The notes under the pieces were generated by a model. The model made no database searches. It was not told where the DNA came from and was given only the letters and a program-made list of their open reading frames with translations. The position numbers and the translations under genes were made by a program. Source: Winogradskyella sediminis (lineage in GTDB: Bacteria; Bacteroidota; Bacteroidia; Flavobacteriales; Flavobacteriaceae). Taken from it: DNA of 64,000 nt. Shown here in pieces: positions 26,278 through 36,570 of the stretch. The stretch's first letter is position 1; the number at the start of each line of letters is the position of its first letter. The stretch lies in assembly GCF_003387355.1 (NCBI RefSeq), contig NZ_QUNH01000001.1:1250023-1314022 (forward strand), written 5' to 3'.

Positions 26278-29200
26278 ATGTTTAAAAAGCAAGGGCTCTA
26301 TTTACCAGAATTTGAACACGAAAATTGTGGAGCAGGATTCATCTGTAATCTAAAGGGAGAAAAGACAAATCAAATTATACATGATGCACTAGAAATTCTA
26401 GTAAAATTAGAGCATCGTGGTGGTGTAAGTGCTGATGGAAAAACTGGAGATGGAGCGGGTTTGTTAATTGATATACCACATGCTTATTTTAAACGCGTTT
26501 GTGGTTTTAAAGTTCCTGTTAGAGGAAAGTACGCTGTGGGTATGGTGTTCTTGCCAAAAAACAGAAATCAATACCGTTTTTGTAAGGATACTTTTGAGAA
26601 AGAAATCATTGCTCAAGGGCTTACTGTTATTGGGTGGAGAGAGGTTCCGGTAGACTCTACTCAACTCGGTGAAATAGCATTAGCATCAGAGCCAAATATA
26701 GAGCAGCTTTTTGTTGGAAAATCAAACGAGGTTTCTGAGGCCGATTTTAAAGCAAAATTATACGCTGCACGGAAAATTACAGAGCATACAGTTCGTCAAT
26801 CTAAGATGTCGCAAAGCTCTTATTTTTACGTATCTAGTTTGTCTATGAATACATTGATATATAAAGGTATAATTATGCCTGAAGATATTGGTGCATATTA
26901 CAAAGATTTACAAGAAAATGATTTGGTAACACGCTTAGCTTTGGTACACCAACGCTTTTCTACAAACACAATGCCAACTTGGGAATTGGCACAACCCTTC
27001 CGTTTTATGTGTCAGAATGGAGAGATAAATACACTCCGTGGTAATGTGAGTAGAATGCGCGTTCGGGAAGAGATTATGAAGAGTGATGTTTTTGGTCCTC
27101 AGATCGATAAATTGTTTCCTATAATTTTACCTGGAAAATCGGATTCTGCTTCTATGGATATGGTAGTAGAATTATTAACACATACGGGAAGATCATTGCC
27201 AGAGGTAATGATGATGATGATACCTGAAGCATGGGAAAAACATGCAACGATGTCGCCAGAACGAAAAGCCTTTTACGATTATAATGCTTGTATTATGGAG
27301 CCTTGGGATGGCCCAGCATCAGTACCATTTACAGACGGAAACTATATTGGTGCACTGTTGGATAGAAACGGTTTAAGGCCTTCTCGATACACGGTAACCA
27401 AAAGTGGTAAGTTAATTATGTCGTCTGAAATTGGAGTTGTGGATATTGCTCCAGAAGATGTTGAAAGTCATGGTCGTTTAGAGCCTGGGAAAATGTTTCT
27501 AGTAGACATGAACCAAGGGCGTATAATTAATGACGAAGAAATAAAAAGTAAAATCGTAAAAGAACGACCTTATCAAGAATGGTTAGATAAAACACGGTTA
27601 CATTTAAAAGATATTCCTTATACAGGCGAAACCTGTCCGATTGAAACGCTGGATATGAAAACCAGACAGCGTTTGTTTAACTATACCTTCGAAGATATTC
27701 AGGAAGTTATTACACCTATGGCACAAAAGGCTAAAGAGGCTTTAGGCTCTATGGGTATTGATACTCCTTTGGCTGTCTTGTCAAATAAGCCGCAGCTCAT
27801 TTCAAACTATTTTAAGCAATTATTTGCTCAGGTAACCAACCCACCATTAGATGGTATTAGGGAAGAAATTGTGACCGATATTAGTTTGGCTTTAGGAAAA
27901 GATAGAAACATTTTTAGCATCACAGAGCGTCAATGTCGAAAATTAAAAATTCAAAATCCTGTTATATCAAATGATGATTTAGCAAAAATTCGAAACATTC
28001 AAGTGGAGGGCTTTAAAGCTGAAACAGTTGAAATGTTATATGATAAAGATAGAGGTCTTAATGGTTTAGAAGATGCCTTAGATGGTATTATTACACAAAT
28101 AGAAAAGGCTTTAGATAGAAAAACAAATATTATAATTCTTTCAGACCGTGGAGTGAGTAAAGAAAAGGCTCCAATACCACCATTATTAGCATGTTCTTAT
28201 GTTAGTCATCAAATGAATCGTTTACGTAAGCGTTCGTATTTTGATATTATAATAGAGTCTGCAGAACCTCGAGAACCACATCATTTTGCGACATTATTTG
28301 GTTATGGTGCGAGTGCTGTAAATCCATATATGGTTAATGAAATTATTAGAATACAAGTTAAAGAAGGCTTTATTACTGATATGGATGAGCAAAAGGCGGT
28401 AGATAATTTTAATAAAGCAATTGGTAAAGGAATTCTTAAGGTAATGAACAAAATCGGAATTTCAACGTTGCGTTCTTATAGAGGATCTCAAATTTTTGAA
28501 ATTGTAGGTTTTAATTCTCAATTCGTTGAAAAGTATTTTCCGTATACAGCGTCTAGAATTGAAGGTATTGGTCTCTATGAGATTGAAAAAGAAATTGATA
28601 AGCGCTACAAATATGCGTATCCAGATACTGAAGTCGATAAACGCTTAGGATTAAATATAGGTGGTGATTACCGTTGGAGACGAAATGGTGAAAAGCACTT
28701 GTTTAACCCTACAACGGTTGCAAAATTACAACAAGCGGTTAGGTTAAGTGATCAGGCTAGTTATGATTTGTATGCAAAAACCATCAATGAGCAGTCCGAA
28801 AATTTAATGACTATCCGTGGGCTATTTGAATTTAATAACATTGATCCTATTCCTATTGAAGAAGTAGAGCCATGGACGGAAATTGTAAAACGATTTAAAA
28901 CAGGAGCCATGTCTTATGGGTCTATTTCTCGTGAAGCGCATGAAAATTTAGCCATTGCTATGAATAGAATTGGAGGTAAATCTAATTCAGGTGAAGGAGG
29001 AGAGGATCGTAGGCGTTTTCAGCCCGATGTCAATGGAGATAGTCGGAATTCAGCAATAAAGCAGGTGGCTTCTGGCCGTTTTGGTGTGACCTCGCACTAT
29101 TTGACGAATGCTAAAGAAATTCAGATTAAAATGGCTCAGGGCGCAAAGCCTGGAGAAGGAGGGCAGTTACCAGGCGAAAAAGTTTTACCATGGATTGCCT

Positions 29201-30792
29201 CAGCTCGAAACTCAACTCCATTTGTGGGGTTAATTTCTCCACCACCACATCACGATATCTATTCCATTGAAGATTTGGCGCAATTAATATACGACCTTAA
29301 AAATGCCAACCGTGAAGCCAGAATAAATGTAAAATTAGTATCTGAAGTTGGTGTAGGTACTATTGCGGCAGGTGTAGCAAAGGCAAAAGCAGATGTAGTG
29401 CTTATTTCAGGTTACGATGGTGGTACAGGAGCTTCTCCTTTAACATCGTTAAAACACGCAGGTTTACCATGGGAACTTGGATTAGCAGAAGCGCAGCAAA
29501 CCTTAGTTCTTAATAATCTAAGAAGTAGAATTGTTGTTGAATGTGATGGTCAGTTAAAAACAGGTAGAGATGTGGCTATAGCCGCCTTATTGGGAGCGGA
29601 AGAATTTGGTTTTGCGACTGCTCCACTTGTTGCTTCAGGCTGTATAATGATGCGTAAGTGTCACTTAAACACTTGTCCTGTTGGGATTGCCACACAAGAC
29701 AAAGAACTACGTAAAAACTTTAAAGGGACACCAGAACATGTTATTAATTTCTTCTACTATATCGCTGAAGAGCTAAGAGGTATAATGGCAGAATTAGGTT
29801 TTAGATCCATGGCAGAGATGATTGGGCAAACGCATAAGATTAATGCCAATAGAGCTATAAAACATTATAAAGCTAAAGGTTTGGACTTGTCTTCTATACT
29901 ACATCGATCGGAGGCTTATAGCACCATGATTGTTAAGAATACTGAGAAGCAAGATCATAATTTAGACAATGTTCTCGATTTCAAAATATTAAAGGATTCG
30001 CACCGCGCGTTATATCGTAAAGAACAGATGACATTGTCTTACCCAATTAAAAATACAAATCGTACTGTTGGTGCAATTGTAAGTAATGAGATTTCAAAAA
30101 TATATGGTCATTTAGGTTTGCCAGAAGACACTCTGAGTATCAATTTTCAGGGGTCAGCTGGACAAAGTTTCGGAGCCTTTGGTGCACACGGTCTAACCTT
30201 TAAATTAGAAGGAAACACCAATGATTATCTAGGTAAAGGATTATCTGGAGCAAAGTTAATTGTTAAAAAGCCTTTAAAAGCAGATTTTAAGGCTGAAGAG
30301 AATATTATTATCGGAAATGTATGTTTGTTTGGTGCTGTGGAAGGCCAAGCGTTTATCAATGGTATTGCAGGAGAACGTTTTGCGGTTAGAAACTCTGGTG
30401 CTATAGCTGTCGTTGAAGGTGTAGGTGACCATTGCTGTGAATATATGACTGGCGGAAAAGTGATTGTCCTCGGTAAAACAGGACGAAATTTTGCAGCTGG
30501 AATGAGTGGAGGTATCGCTTATGTGTATGATCCCGAAAAAGCATTTGTAAACGGATTATGTAATACTGAAACCATAGAATTTGAGAAAATTCTTAAAAAA
30601 GATGGGCAAGAATTAAAAGCTATAATAGAGAAACATGTGAAATATACAGATAGTAGGCGAGGTGCCGAATTGCTCGCGGATTGGGAGACAAGTTTAAGTC
30701 ATTTTGTTCGTGTTATGCCAACAGAATATAAACGTGCTTTAAAGCGCTTGGAAACCGAAGAACAAATGGTTGAAGAATTAGAGGTTGTGTAA
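26278..30792 (+). CDS. gltB: glutamate synthase (NADPH) large subunit
   Basis: A 1,504-residue GOGAT alpha subunit. Cys17 in [11 protein letters not shown] becomes the N-terminal nucleophile of the class II amidotransferase after removal of a 16-residue propeptide. The central and FMN domains carry [30 protein letters not shown] and [13 protein letters not shown], the 3Fe-4S cysteines lie in [15 protein letters not shown], and the C-terminal beta-helix domain has [23 protein letters not shown]. It transfers the glutamine amide to 2-oxoglutarate. It is followed by gltD after 84 bases and diverges from porin-amt, forming a nitrogen-assimilation island. Confidence 0.97.
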   Translation: MFKKQGLYLPEFEHENCGAGFICNLKGEKTNQIIHDALEILVKLEHRGGVSADGKTGDGAGLLIDIPHAYFKRVCGFKVPVRGKYAVGMVFLPKNRNQYRFCKDTFEKEIIAQGLTVIGWREVPVDSTQLGEIALASEPNIEQLFVGKSNEVSEADFKAKLYAARKITEHTVRQSKMSQSSYFYVSSLSMNTLIYKGIIMPEDIGAYYKDLQENDLVTRLALVHQRFSTNTMPTWELAQPFRFMCQNGEINTLRGNVSRMRVREEIMKSDVFGPQIDKLFPIILPGKSDSASMDMVVELLTHTGRSLPEVMMMMIPEAWEKHATMSPERKAFYDYNACIMEPWDGPASVPFTDGNYIGALLDRNGLRPSRYTVTKSGKLIMSSEIGVVDIAPEDVESHGRLEPGKMFLVDMNQGRIINDEEIKSKIVKERPYQEWLDKTRLHLKDIPYTGETCPIETLDMKTRQRLFNYTFEDIQEVITPMAQKAKEALGSMGIDTPLAVLSNKPQLISNYFKQLFAQVTNPPLDGIREEIVTDISLALGKDRNIFSITERQCRKLKIQNPVISNDDLAKIRNIQVEGFKAETVEMLYDKDRGLNGLEDALDGIITQIEKALDRKTNIIILSDRGVSKEKAPIPPLLACSYVSHQMNRLRKRSYFDIIIESAEPREPHHFATLFGYGASAVNPYMVNEIIRIQVKEGFITDMDEQKAVDNFNKAIGKGILKVMNKIGISTLRSYRGSQIFEIVGFNSQFVEKYFPYTASRIEGIGLYEIEKEIDKRYKYAYPDTEVDKRLGLNIGGDYRWRRNGEKHLFNPTTVAKLQQAVRLSDQASYDLYAKTINEQSENLMTIRGLFEFNNIDPIPIEEVEPWTEIVKRFKTGAMSYGSISREAHENLAIAMNRIGGKSNSGEGGEDRRRFQPDVNGDSRNSAIKQVASGRFGVTSHYLTNAKEIQIKMAQGAKPGEGGQLPGEKVLPWIASARNSTPFVGLISPPPHHDIYSIEDLAQLIYDLKNANREARINVKLVSEVGVGTIAAGVAKAKADVVLISGYDGGTGASPLTSLKHAGLPWELGLAEAQQTLVLNNLRSRIVVECDGQLKTGRDVAIAALLGAEEFGFATAPLVASGCIMMRKCHLNTCPVGIATQDKELRKNFKGTPEHVINFFYYIAEELRGIMAELGFRSMAEMIGQTHKINANRAIKHYKAKGLDLSSILHRSEAYSTMIVKNTEKQDHNLDNVLDFKILKDSHRALYRKEQMTLSYPIKNTNRTVGAIVSNEISKIYGHLGLPEDTLSINFQGSAGQSFGAFGAHGLTFKLEGNTNDYLGKGLSGAKLIVKKPLKADFKAEENIIIGNVCLFGAVEGQAFINGIAGERFAVRNSGAIAVVEGVGDHCCEYMTGGKVIVLGKTGRNFAAGMSGGIAYVYDPEKAFVNGLCNTETIEFEKILKKDGQELKAIIEKHVKYTDSRRGAELLADWETSLSHFVRVMPTEYKRALKRLETEEQMVEELEVV

Positions 30793-30876
30793 TTCAAATT
30801 TGTTTAGAAAAAATAAAAATACAGTAGAATTAAAATTAGAAAGCTAGGATAAAACTCCTGCTTTTACAGCAATACA

Positions 30877-32340
30877 ATGGGAAAAGTAACAGGTTTTAAA
30901 GAGTTTAAAAGAAAAGACGAGTCATATAAACCCGTAAAGGATCGTGTAAAACATTATAATGAGTTTACTATACCTTTAAAGGATAAAGACATGACCGAAC
31001 AAGGGTCGCGTTGTATGGATTGCGGAATTCCATTTTGCCATAGTGGTTGTCCATTAGGTAATTTAATTCCTGATTTTAATCATATGGTGCATCAAGGTGA
31101 ATGGCAAAAAGCCTCTTGGATTTTACACTCCACTAATAATTTTCCTGAATTTACAGGCCGATTGTGCCCTGCACCTTGTGAACAATCATGTGTTCTTGGG
31201 ATTATTGAAGACCCAGTTTCCATAGAAAACATTGAGAAAAGTATTGTTGAACGTGCTTTTAAAGAAGGTTGGATAAAGCCACAACCGCCAAAAACGCGAA
31301 CAGGAAAAACGATTGCCATTGTAGGGTCAGGTCCTGCAGGTTTAGCTGCAGCTCAACAATTAAATCGAGCCGGACATACAATTACTGTTTTTGAACGAGA
31401 TGATGCTATTGGAGGATTGTTGCGTTATGGTATTCCTAATTTTAAAATGGAAAAAGGAATAATTGATCGTCGTTTAAAAGTTCTGGAAGCAGAAGGTATT
31501 GTTTTTAAGACTAATGTGAATGTCGGTGTCAATTACGATGTTGAAGAATTGAAAAAATTTGATGCTGTGGTTCTTTGTGGTGGAGCAACTGAAAGAAGAA
31601 GTTTACCAACACCAGGCATTGATGCAGATGGCGTAGTACAAGCTATGGACTTTTTAACGCAGCAAACAAAAGTTGTTTTTGGGCAAAAAATAAAAGATCA
31701 AGTGGTAGCAACTGGTAAAAACGTGATTGTTATTGGAGGTGGAGATACCGGAAGTGATTGTATAGGAACCTCGAATCGTCAAGGTGCAAAATCGGTAGTT
31801 AATTTTGAAATTATGCCAAAGCCGCCAGGACATCGTTCACCAGCAACACCTTGGCCGTATTGGCCTTTACAATTAAAAACGTCAACGTCTCATAAAGAAG
31901 GAGTGGAGCGTAATTGGTTAATTAATACTAAAGAGTTTGTAACCAATGCTAAAGGTAAACTAACCGCTATAAAAACGGTAAACGTAGAGTGGGAAATGGT
32001 TCCTGGCGAACGTCCAAAACTAATAGAAATTGCTGGTACGGAAAAAACTTGGAAATGCGATTTAGCATTGTTAGCTTTAGGTTTTACAGGTCCAGAATCT
32101 ACACTTGCAGATAAATTAGGCTTAGAACGCGATGTGCGCTCTAATTATAAAGCCGCTTACGGAAAGTATCAAACGAATATTCCAAATATATTTACAGCTG
32201 GAGATATGCGTAGAGGACAATCTCTAATTGTTTGGGCTATTTCCGAAGGTAGAGAAGCTGCACGCCAAGTGGATATTTATTTAATGGGTAAATCTGATTT
32301 AGCGACTAAAAATCCTGACGGTGATTTGGTTGCGTTATAA
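30877..32340 (+). CDS. gltD: glutamate synthase small subunit
   Basis: A 487-residue FAD/NADPH subunit. The N-terminal Fe-S motifs CMDCGIPFCHSGCPLGN and GRLCPAPCEQSCVLG ligate two 4Fe-4S clusters. GSGPAGLAAAQQL binds FAD and GGGDTGSDC is in the NADPH domain, and TAGDMRRGQSLIVWAISEGREAA is the C-terminal FAD contact. It passes electrons from NADPH to GltB. Confidence 0.97.
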   Translation: MGKVTGFKEFKRKDESYKPVKDRVKHYNEFTIPLKDKDMTEQGSRCMDCGIPFCHSGCPLGNLIPDFNHMVHQGEWQKASWILHSTNNFPEFTGRLCPAPCEQSCVLGIIEDPVSIENIEKSIVERAFKEGWIKPQPPKTRTGKTIAIVGSGPAGLAAAQQLNRAGHTITVFERDDAIGGLLRYGIPNFKMEKGIIDRRLKVLEAEGIVFKTNVNVGVNYDVEELKKFDAVVLCGGATERRSLPTPGIDADGVVQAMDFLTQQTKVVFGQKIKDQVVATGKNVIVIGGGDTGSDCIGTSNRQGAKSVVNFEIMPKPPGHRSPATPWPYWPLQLKTSTSHKEGVERNWLINTKEFVTNAKGKLTAIKTVNVEWEMVPGERPKLIEIAGTEKTWKCDLALLALGFTGPESTLADKLGLERDVRSNYKAAYGKYQTNIPNIFTAGDMRRGQSLIVWAISEGREAARQVDIYLMGKSDLATKNPDGDLVAL

Positions 32341-32401
32341 GACTAAAAATACTTCTGCTGCTATAAATTCTAGGGGTAGTCTTTTATTAGAGTAGAAATT
32401 T

Positions 32402-32427
32402 AAAAGCATCTGGAAACAGATGCTTTT
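32402..32427 (+). terminator. Rho-independent terminator after gltD
   Basis: Perfect stem AAAAGCATCTG / CAGATGCTTTT with a GAAA loop and a T5 tail, about 60 bases after the gltD stop. Confidence 0.9.
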
Positions 32428-32520
32428 TGTTTAGAGTCCTAATAAGTGGTTAAAAAGTTCTCATATAACTTTAAGATATATGTTCTATTAATTGCAGTTA
32501 TTTAATTATTCTAGAATTGA

Positions 32521-32548
32521 AAAGGGCATCAAAATGATGCCCTTTTAT
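32521..32548 (-). terminator. terminator after the peroxiredoxin gene
   Basis: Perfect stem AAAAGGGCATC / GATGCCCTTTT with an AAAAT loop, 11 bases beyond the peroxiredoxin stop. A- and T-runs on both sides make it potentially bidirectional. Confidence 0.85.
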
Positions 32549-32559
32549 AGAAATATTAA

Positions 32560-33198
32560 TTATAAATTAGGTTGAGGTGTTAACCTTAAATATGGCTTAA
32601 CCTCTTTGTGTCCTTTCGGAAATAATTCTGGGATTTGTTCATTGGATACTGCAGGTGAAATTACACAATCGTCTCCGTTTTTCCAGTTTGCAGGTGTCGC
32701 AACTTTATGGTAAGCTGTTAATTGTAAAGAATCTATAACTCTTAATAATTCTTCAAAATTTCTACCAGTTGAAGCAGGATATACAATGATTAATTTCACT
32801 TTCTTATCAGGATCTATAATAAATACAGATCTAACGGTTAAATTATTATCTGCATTTGGATGAATCATATCGTATAAATTTGAAACTTTTTTGTCTTCAT
32901 CAGCTATAATAGGAAAATCTACAGATGTATTTTGCGTTTCATTAATATCTTTAATCCAACCTTTGTGAGAAGAAAGACCATCTACGCTTAATGCTATGGT
33001 TTTTACATTTCTTTTTTCAAATTCACTTTTGTATTTCGCAACAGTTCCTAATTCCGTTGTACAAACAGGCGTGTAATCTGCTGGATGAGAAAATAATATT
33101 CCCCAACTATCGCCTAGCCAATCATGAAAGTTTATTTCTCCTTCTGAAGTTTGTGCTGTAAAGTTTGGTGCTTCATCACCTAATCTAATTACGCTCAT
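32560..33198 (-). CDS. 1-Cys (Prx6-type) peroxiredoxin
   Basis: A 212-residue peroxiredoxin with the peroxidatic Cys46 in HPADYTPVCTTEL and the conserved Arg within the AhpC/TSA fold. The C-terminal extension (NGDDCVISPAVSNEQIPELFPKG) is typical of the Prx6 group, which usually works with one catalytic Cys and an external thiol. It reduces hydroperoxides in the cytoplasm. It is monocistronic, with a terminator behind it, and lies between gltD (convergent) and argH. The family call is firm, the reductant is unknown. Confidence 0.92.
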   Translation of the reverse strand: MSVIRLGDEAPNFTAQTSEGEINFHDWLGDSWGILFSHPADYTPVCTTELGTVAKYKSEFEKRNVKTIALSVDGLSSHKGWIKDINETQNTSVDFPIIADEDKKVSNLYDMIHPNADNNLTVRSVFIIDPDKKVKLIIVYPASTGRNFEELLRVIDSLQLTAYHKVATPANWKNGDDCVISPAVSNEQIPELFPKGHKEVKPYLRLTPQPNL

Positions 33199-33271
33199 TT
33201 TATTTATTTTTTAAAGGTTAATATTTTTTAAATTCTTAAAGTCTAAACTATTTATGTATTGCTTTAGTCTC

Positions 33272-34546
33272 TTAATTTGGATATTTCTTACTGATTTTAT
33301 CTAAACATAAATTATGAATACTTCCTATATGAGAATGCTCTTTCCCTAAGTCAGGTTGATAAGTTCCGGCTTGTACTTGGCTGCCGATTTTTTGATAGGC
33401 TTCTCTAAAGCTCATACCATCAACAACCAAATTATTTATGCTATCTACTGTAAATAAGTATTGGTATTTCTCATCGTTGAGGTCAATATCTTTAACTATA
33501 ATTTGTTGAATGGAATAATTAAAGATGTCTAAAATATCTTTTACATCTTCAAAAGCATTGATAATGTTTTCTTTCAATAATTGAAAATCTCTGTGGTAGC
33601 CACTTGGTAAATTGTTCGTGATTAATAACATTTCAGAATGTAGTGCTTGAATTTTATTACACTTACCTCGTATCAATTCAAATACATCAGGATTCTTTTT
33701 GTGTGGCATAATACTACTTCCTGTAGTTAACTCATCCGGAAACGTAATAAATCCAAAATTCTGACTCATATATAAGCAAATATCCATGGCAAAACGTGCC
33801 ATAGTATTACATAAACCACCTAGTGCACTTGCAATTGCATGTTCGCTTTTTCCTCTACTTAATTGTGCTGCAACCACATTATATTTTAAAGTCGAAAATC
33901 CAAGTTCTTTAGTAGTAATATCTCTATCAATAGGAAATGAACTTCCATAACCAGCAGCTGAACCTAAAACATTTTGGTCTGTAATTTTTGAAACTGCATT
34001 CAACACATAAACATCATCAATTAATAATTCAGCATAAGCAGAAAACCATAACCCAAAAGAGGAAGGCATAGCAACTTGCAAATGTGTATAACCCGGTAAA
34101 AGTTTAGTCTTGTGAGTTTCAGCAAGACCTAAAAGTGTATCGAAAAACGTTTTAGTTTTATCGTTAATGATTTGTAAATTCTCTTTGTAGTATAACTGAA
34201 GGGCTACTAAAACTTGGTCGTTTCTAGAACGTGCCGTATGGATTTTCTTTCCGACGTCGCCTAAAGTTTTAGTCAATTCATGTTCAATTTTAGAATGTAC
34301 ATCTTCAAATGAATCCTCAATTATAAAAGTACCATCTTCAATAGAATCTGCTAAAACCTTTAAACCTGATTTTAGTTGTTCTAATTCATCCGAAGTAATA
34401 ATTCCGATGGATTCTAACATCACAGCATGCGCTCTTGAGGCTTCAACATCATATTTAGCAATATGCATGTCAATTTCTCTGTCGTTACCAACGGTAAATA
34501 ATTCTATTTTTTTATCTATGGAATAGCCTTTGTCCCAAAGTTTCAT
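33272..34546 (-). CDS. argH: argininosuccinate lyase
   Basis: A 424-residue fumarase-superfamily enzyme with the GSSIMPHKKNPDVFE signature, the HTARSRNDQ motif and GYTHLQVAMPSSFG. It splits argininosuccinate to arginine and fumarate, the last step of the pathway. It is the last gene of the arginine operon, separated from argE by 117 bases that carry two palindromes. It is somewhat shorter than the E. coli enzyme (457), within the range of the family. Confidence 0.95.
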   Translation of the reverse strand: MKLWDKGYSIDKKIELFTVGNDREIDMHIAKYDVEASRAHAVMLESIGIITSDELEQLKSGLKVLADSIEDGTFIIEDSFEDVHSKIEHELTKTLGDVGKKIHTARSRNDQVLVALQLYYKENLQIINDKTKTFFDTLLGLAETHKTKLLPGYTHLQVAMPSSFGLWFSAYAELLIDDVYVLNAVSKITDQNVLGSAAGYGSSFPIDRDITTKELGFSTLKYNVVAAQLSRGKSEHAIASALGGLCNTMARFAMDICLYMSQNFGFITFPDELTTGSSIMPHKKNPDVFELIRGKCNKIQALHSEMLLITNNLPSGYHRDFQLLKENIINAFEDVKDILDIFNYSIQQIIVKDIDLNDEKYQYLFTVDSINNLVVDGMSFREAYQKIGSQVQAGTYQPDLGKEHSHIGSIHNLCLDKISKKYPN

Positions 34547-34564
34547 CTTTTATTCGTTTTTGTC

Positions 34565-34609
34565 ATTCCTGCCTTTCGGCTATCGCTCAAGATAAACTTC
34601 GGCAGGAAT
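34565..34609. repeat. ATTCC-type palindrome upstream of argH
   Basis: Perfect 9-bp arms ATTCCTGCC / GGCAGGAAT around a 27-base loop, 18 bases upstream of the argH start. It belongs to the family of start-proximal hairpins also seen before DUF2064, ilvA and ilvB. Confidence 0.7.
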
Positions 34610-34623
34610 CTGTTTTTAATTTT

Positions 34624-34656
34624 AGACCTGCAAGGTTTTAAAAACCTGCTAGGTCT
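34624..34656. repeat. AGACCTGC palindromic repeat between argE and argH
   Basis: A 33-bp near-palindrome, AGACCTGCaAGGTTTT followed by AAAACCTGCtAGGTCT. A second copy of the same length is at 40816-40848. Confidence 0.8.
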
Positions 34657-34663
34657 GTTATTT

Positions 34664-35725
34664 CTACAATACTTTTTCTAACAACTTAATATACAAATCA
34701 ACACCTTCTTCAATCTCAGCCAAATAAATAAACTCATCGGCTGTGTGCGAACGCGTACTATCGCCTGGTCCTAATTTTAAAGACTGACAAGTTAAAACAG
34801 ATTGGTCAGAAAGTGTAGGCGAACCGTAAGTTTCTCGTCCTAATTCAATTCCGGCTTTTACAAGTTTATGGTTACTAGAAATTGAGGACGAATTTAATCG
34901 TAAACTTCTGGCCGTAATTGATGAACAAGGTGATTTCTGAGTTAAAATATCTGCAATTTCCTGATTAGAATATTTGTCGTTCACACGTACATCAATCACT
35001 AAATTTACCTCTGCAGGAACAGCATTGTGTTGTTTACCTGCATTAATTTGTGTAACCGTCATTTTTACATCACCTAAAACTGGCGACTTTCTTTCAAATT
35101 TATACTCTTGAAACCATTTTAAAACATCAATGGTATTATAAATTGAATTGTCTGAATTTGGATGTGCTGCATGACTAGCCGTTCCTTTTACCTTGGCATC
35201 AAAAACAACTAAACCTTTTTCAGCAATGGCTAAATTCATAAGTGTAGGTTCGCCAACAATAGCAACATCAATTTTTGGGATGATGGGTAACATGCTATTT
35301 AATCCGTTTGGTCCACTGCTTTCTTCTTCGGCAGAAGCGACAATGACTAAATTGTAATTCAGGTCTTTTCTATCGTAAAAATAAGTGAATGTAGCAATTA
35401 AAGACACCAAACATCCACCAGCATCATTACTTCCTAAACCATATAATTTTCCATCGTCTACAATGGCTTTAAAAGGGTCTTTGGTGTAACCATTATTTGG
35501 TTTTACAGTATCGTGATGTGAGTTTAATAATAAGGTTGGCTTGCTCTCGTCAAAATATTTGTTGGTTGCCCAAATGTTGTGATTATTCCTCTTAAAAGGT
35601 ACATGGTGTGTTGTAAACCAATTTTCAATGAGCAAAGCTGTATGGTCCTCTTCAGAGGAAAATGACTGCGTTTCTATAAGCTGCTTTAATAAAGCAATGG
35701 CTTCTGTTGTTAGTTTTTGAATCAT
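34664..35725 (-). CDS. argE: M20-family N-acylornithine/acylcitrulline deacylase
   Basis: A 353-residue zinc aminoacylase. HHDTVKP, GSNDAGGC and ASAEEESSGPNG contain the metal-binding His, bridging Asp and catalytic Glu pair of the M20 family. In this operon it would remove the acyl group from N-acyl-citrulline, because the pathway uses ArgF', and give citrulline for ArgG. Its start overlaps the argB stop by four bases (ATGA). The acyl group removed, acetyl or succinyl, follows the ArgF' specificity discussed in the findings. Confidence 0.88.
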   Translation of the reverse strand: MIQKLTTEAIALLKQLIETQSFSSEEDHTALLIENWFTTHHVPFKRNNHNIWATNKYFDESKPTLLLNSHHDTVKPNNGYTKDPFKAIVDDGKLYGLGSNDAGGCLVSLIATFTYFYDRKDLNYNLVIVASAEEESSGPNGLNSMLPIIPKIDVAIVGEPTLMNLAIAEKGLVVFDAKVKGTASHAAHPNSDNSIYNTIDVLKWFQEYKFERKSPVLGDVKMTVTQINAGKQHNAVPAEVNLVIDVRVNDKYSNQEIADILTQKSPCSSITARSLRLNSSSISSNHKLVKAGIELGRETYGSPTLSDQSVLTCQSLKLGPGDSTRSHTADEFIYLAEIEEGVDLYIKLLEKVL

Positions 35726-36498
35726 TGTGTTATGGTAGTGTGTTTGTTGTTTATATTGAAAAGCATATCTGATTTACCGATACAAACTTTTTGAACGTTC
35801 TTATGTATAGCATGAAAGCAGTTATCTAATTTAGGTAGCATGCCTTCGAAAATGATATTTTTATCTTTTAAAAGCTGGTAACTTTCTGTGTCAATGTTTT
35901 CAATTACTGAATCTTCATTTTCAACATCTTTGAGCACACCATTTTTTTCGAAACAGTAATATAATTCTGTATTAAAAATTGAGGACAATCCTATGGCTAA
36001 TTCTGAAGCGATAGTGTCTGCATTGGTGTTTAGTAATTGTCCGTTTTTATTATGAGTTATGGCACAAAAAACAGGTGTAATTTCGTTGTTTAATAATATT
36101 TCTAAAACGTTTGTATTAACATTTTTTACATCGCCAACAAATCCATAATCAATAGTTTTAATAGGTCTTTTTTCGGAAATAATAGTATTGCCATCTGCAC
36201 CAGAGAATCCAACAGCATTACAATTATTGGCTTGCAATTGCGCTACTATATTTTTGTTAATTTTACCTGCGTAAACCATGGTGATGATGTCTAAAGTATC
36301 GGCATCTGTGATGCGTCTGCCTTCATTCATGGTAACCGGAATATTCATTTTTGCCGCTAACTTGGTGGCTAATTTTCCACCTCCATGTACCAAAACTTTG
36401 GGACCTGCTAAAGTTGAAAAATCTTTGATAAATGCAGTTAGTGCTTCTTCATTATCGATGATGTTTCCACCTATTTTTATGACTTTTAGTGTTTCCAT
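35722..36498 (-). CDS. argB: acylglutamate kinase
   Basis: A 258-residue amino-acid kinase with KIGGNIID at the N-terminus, VHGGGKLATKLA for phosphate binding and NADTIASELAIGL further on. It phosphorylates N-acylglutamate. Length fits the ArgB family without an Arg-binding N-terminal helix, the form that is usually not inhibited by arginine. This agrees with control at the transcript level through a leader peptide. Confidence 0.92.
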   Translation of the reverse strand: METLKVIKIGGNIIDNEEALTAFIKDFSTLAGPKVLVHGGGKLATKLAAKMNIPVTMNEGRRITDADTLDIITMVYAGKINKNIVAQLQANNCNAVGFSGADGNTIISEKRPIKTIDYGFVGDVKNVNTNVLEILLNNEITPVFCAITHNKNGQLLNTNADTIASELAIGLSSIFNTELYYCFEKNGVLKDVENEDSVIENIDTESYQLLKDKNIIFEGMLPKLDNCFHAIHKNVQKVCIGKSDMLFNINNKHTTITQ

Positions 36499-36508
36499 TT
36501 TTAATCTT

Positions 36509-36539
36509 TTGTCTCCTCGAGCGCAGTCGAGAGGTTAAT
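36509..36539. repeat. 31-bp repeat, inverted copy of the element at 46158-46188
   Basis: The 31 bases are the exact reverse complement of the sequence between ilvC and ilvA (46158-46188). This copy is also the left arm of the perfect 16-bp inverted repeat with 36544-36559. Confidence 0.85.
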
Positions 36540-36559
36540 GAGGTCTCGACTGCGCTCGA
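36517..36559. repeat. perfect inverted repeat TCGAGCGCAGTCGAGA / TCTCGACTGCGCTCGA
   Basis: 16-bp arms and an 11-base loop lie in the argF'-argB spacer. The CTCGACTGCGCTCGA core occurs in three places in the window. Confidence 0.9.
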
Positions 36560-36570
36560 CCTGACAGAAA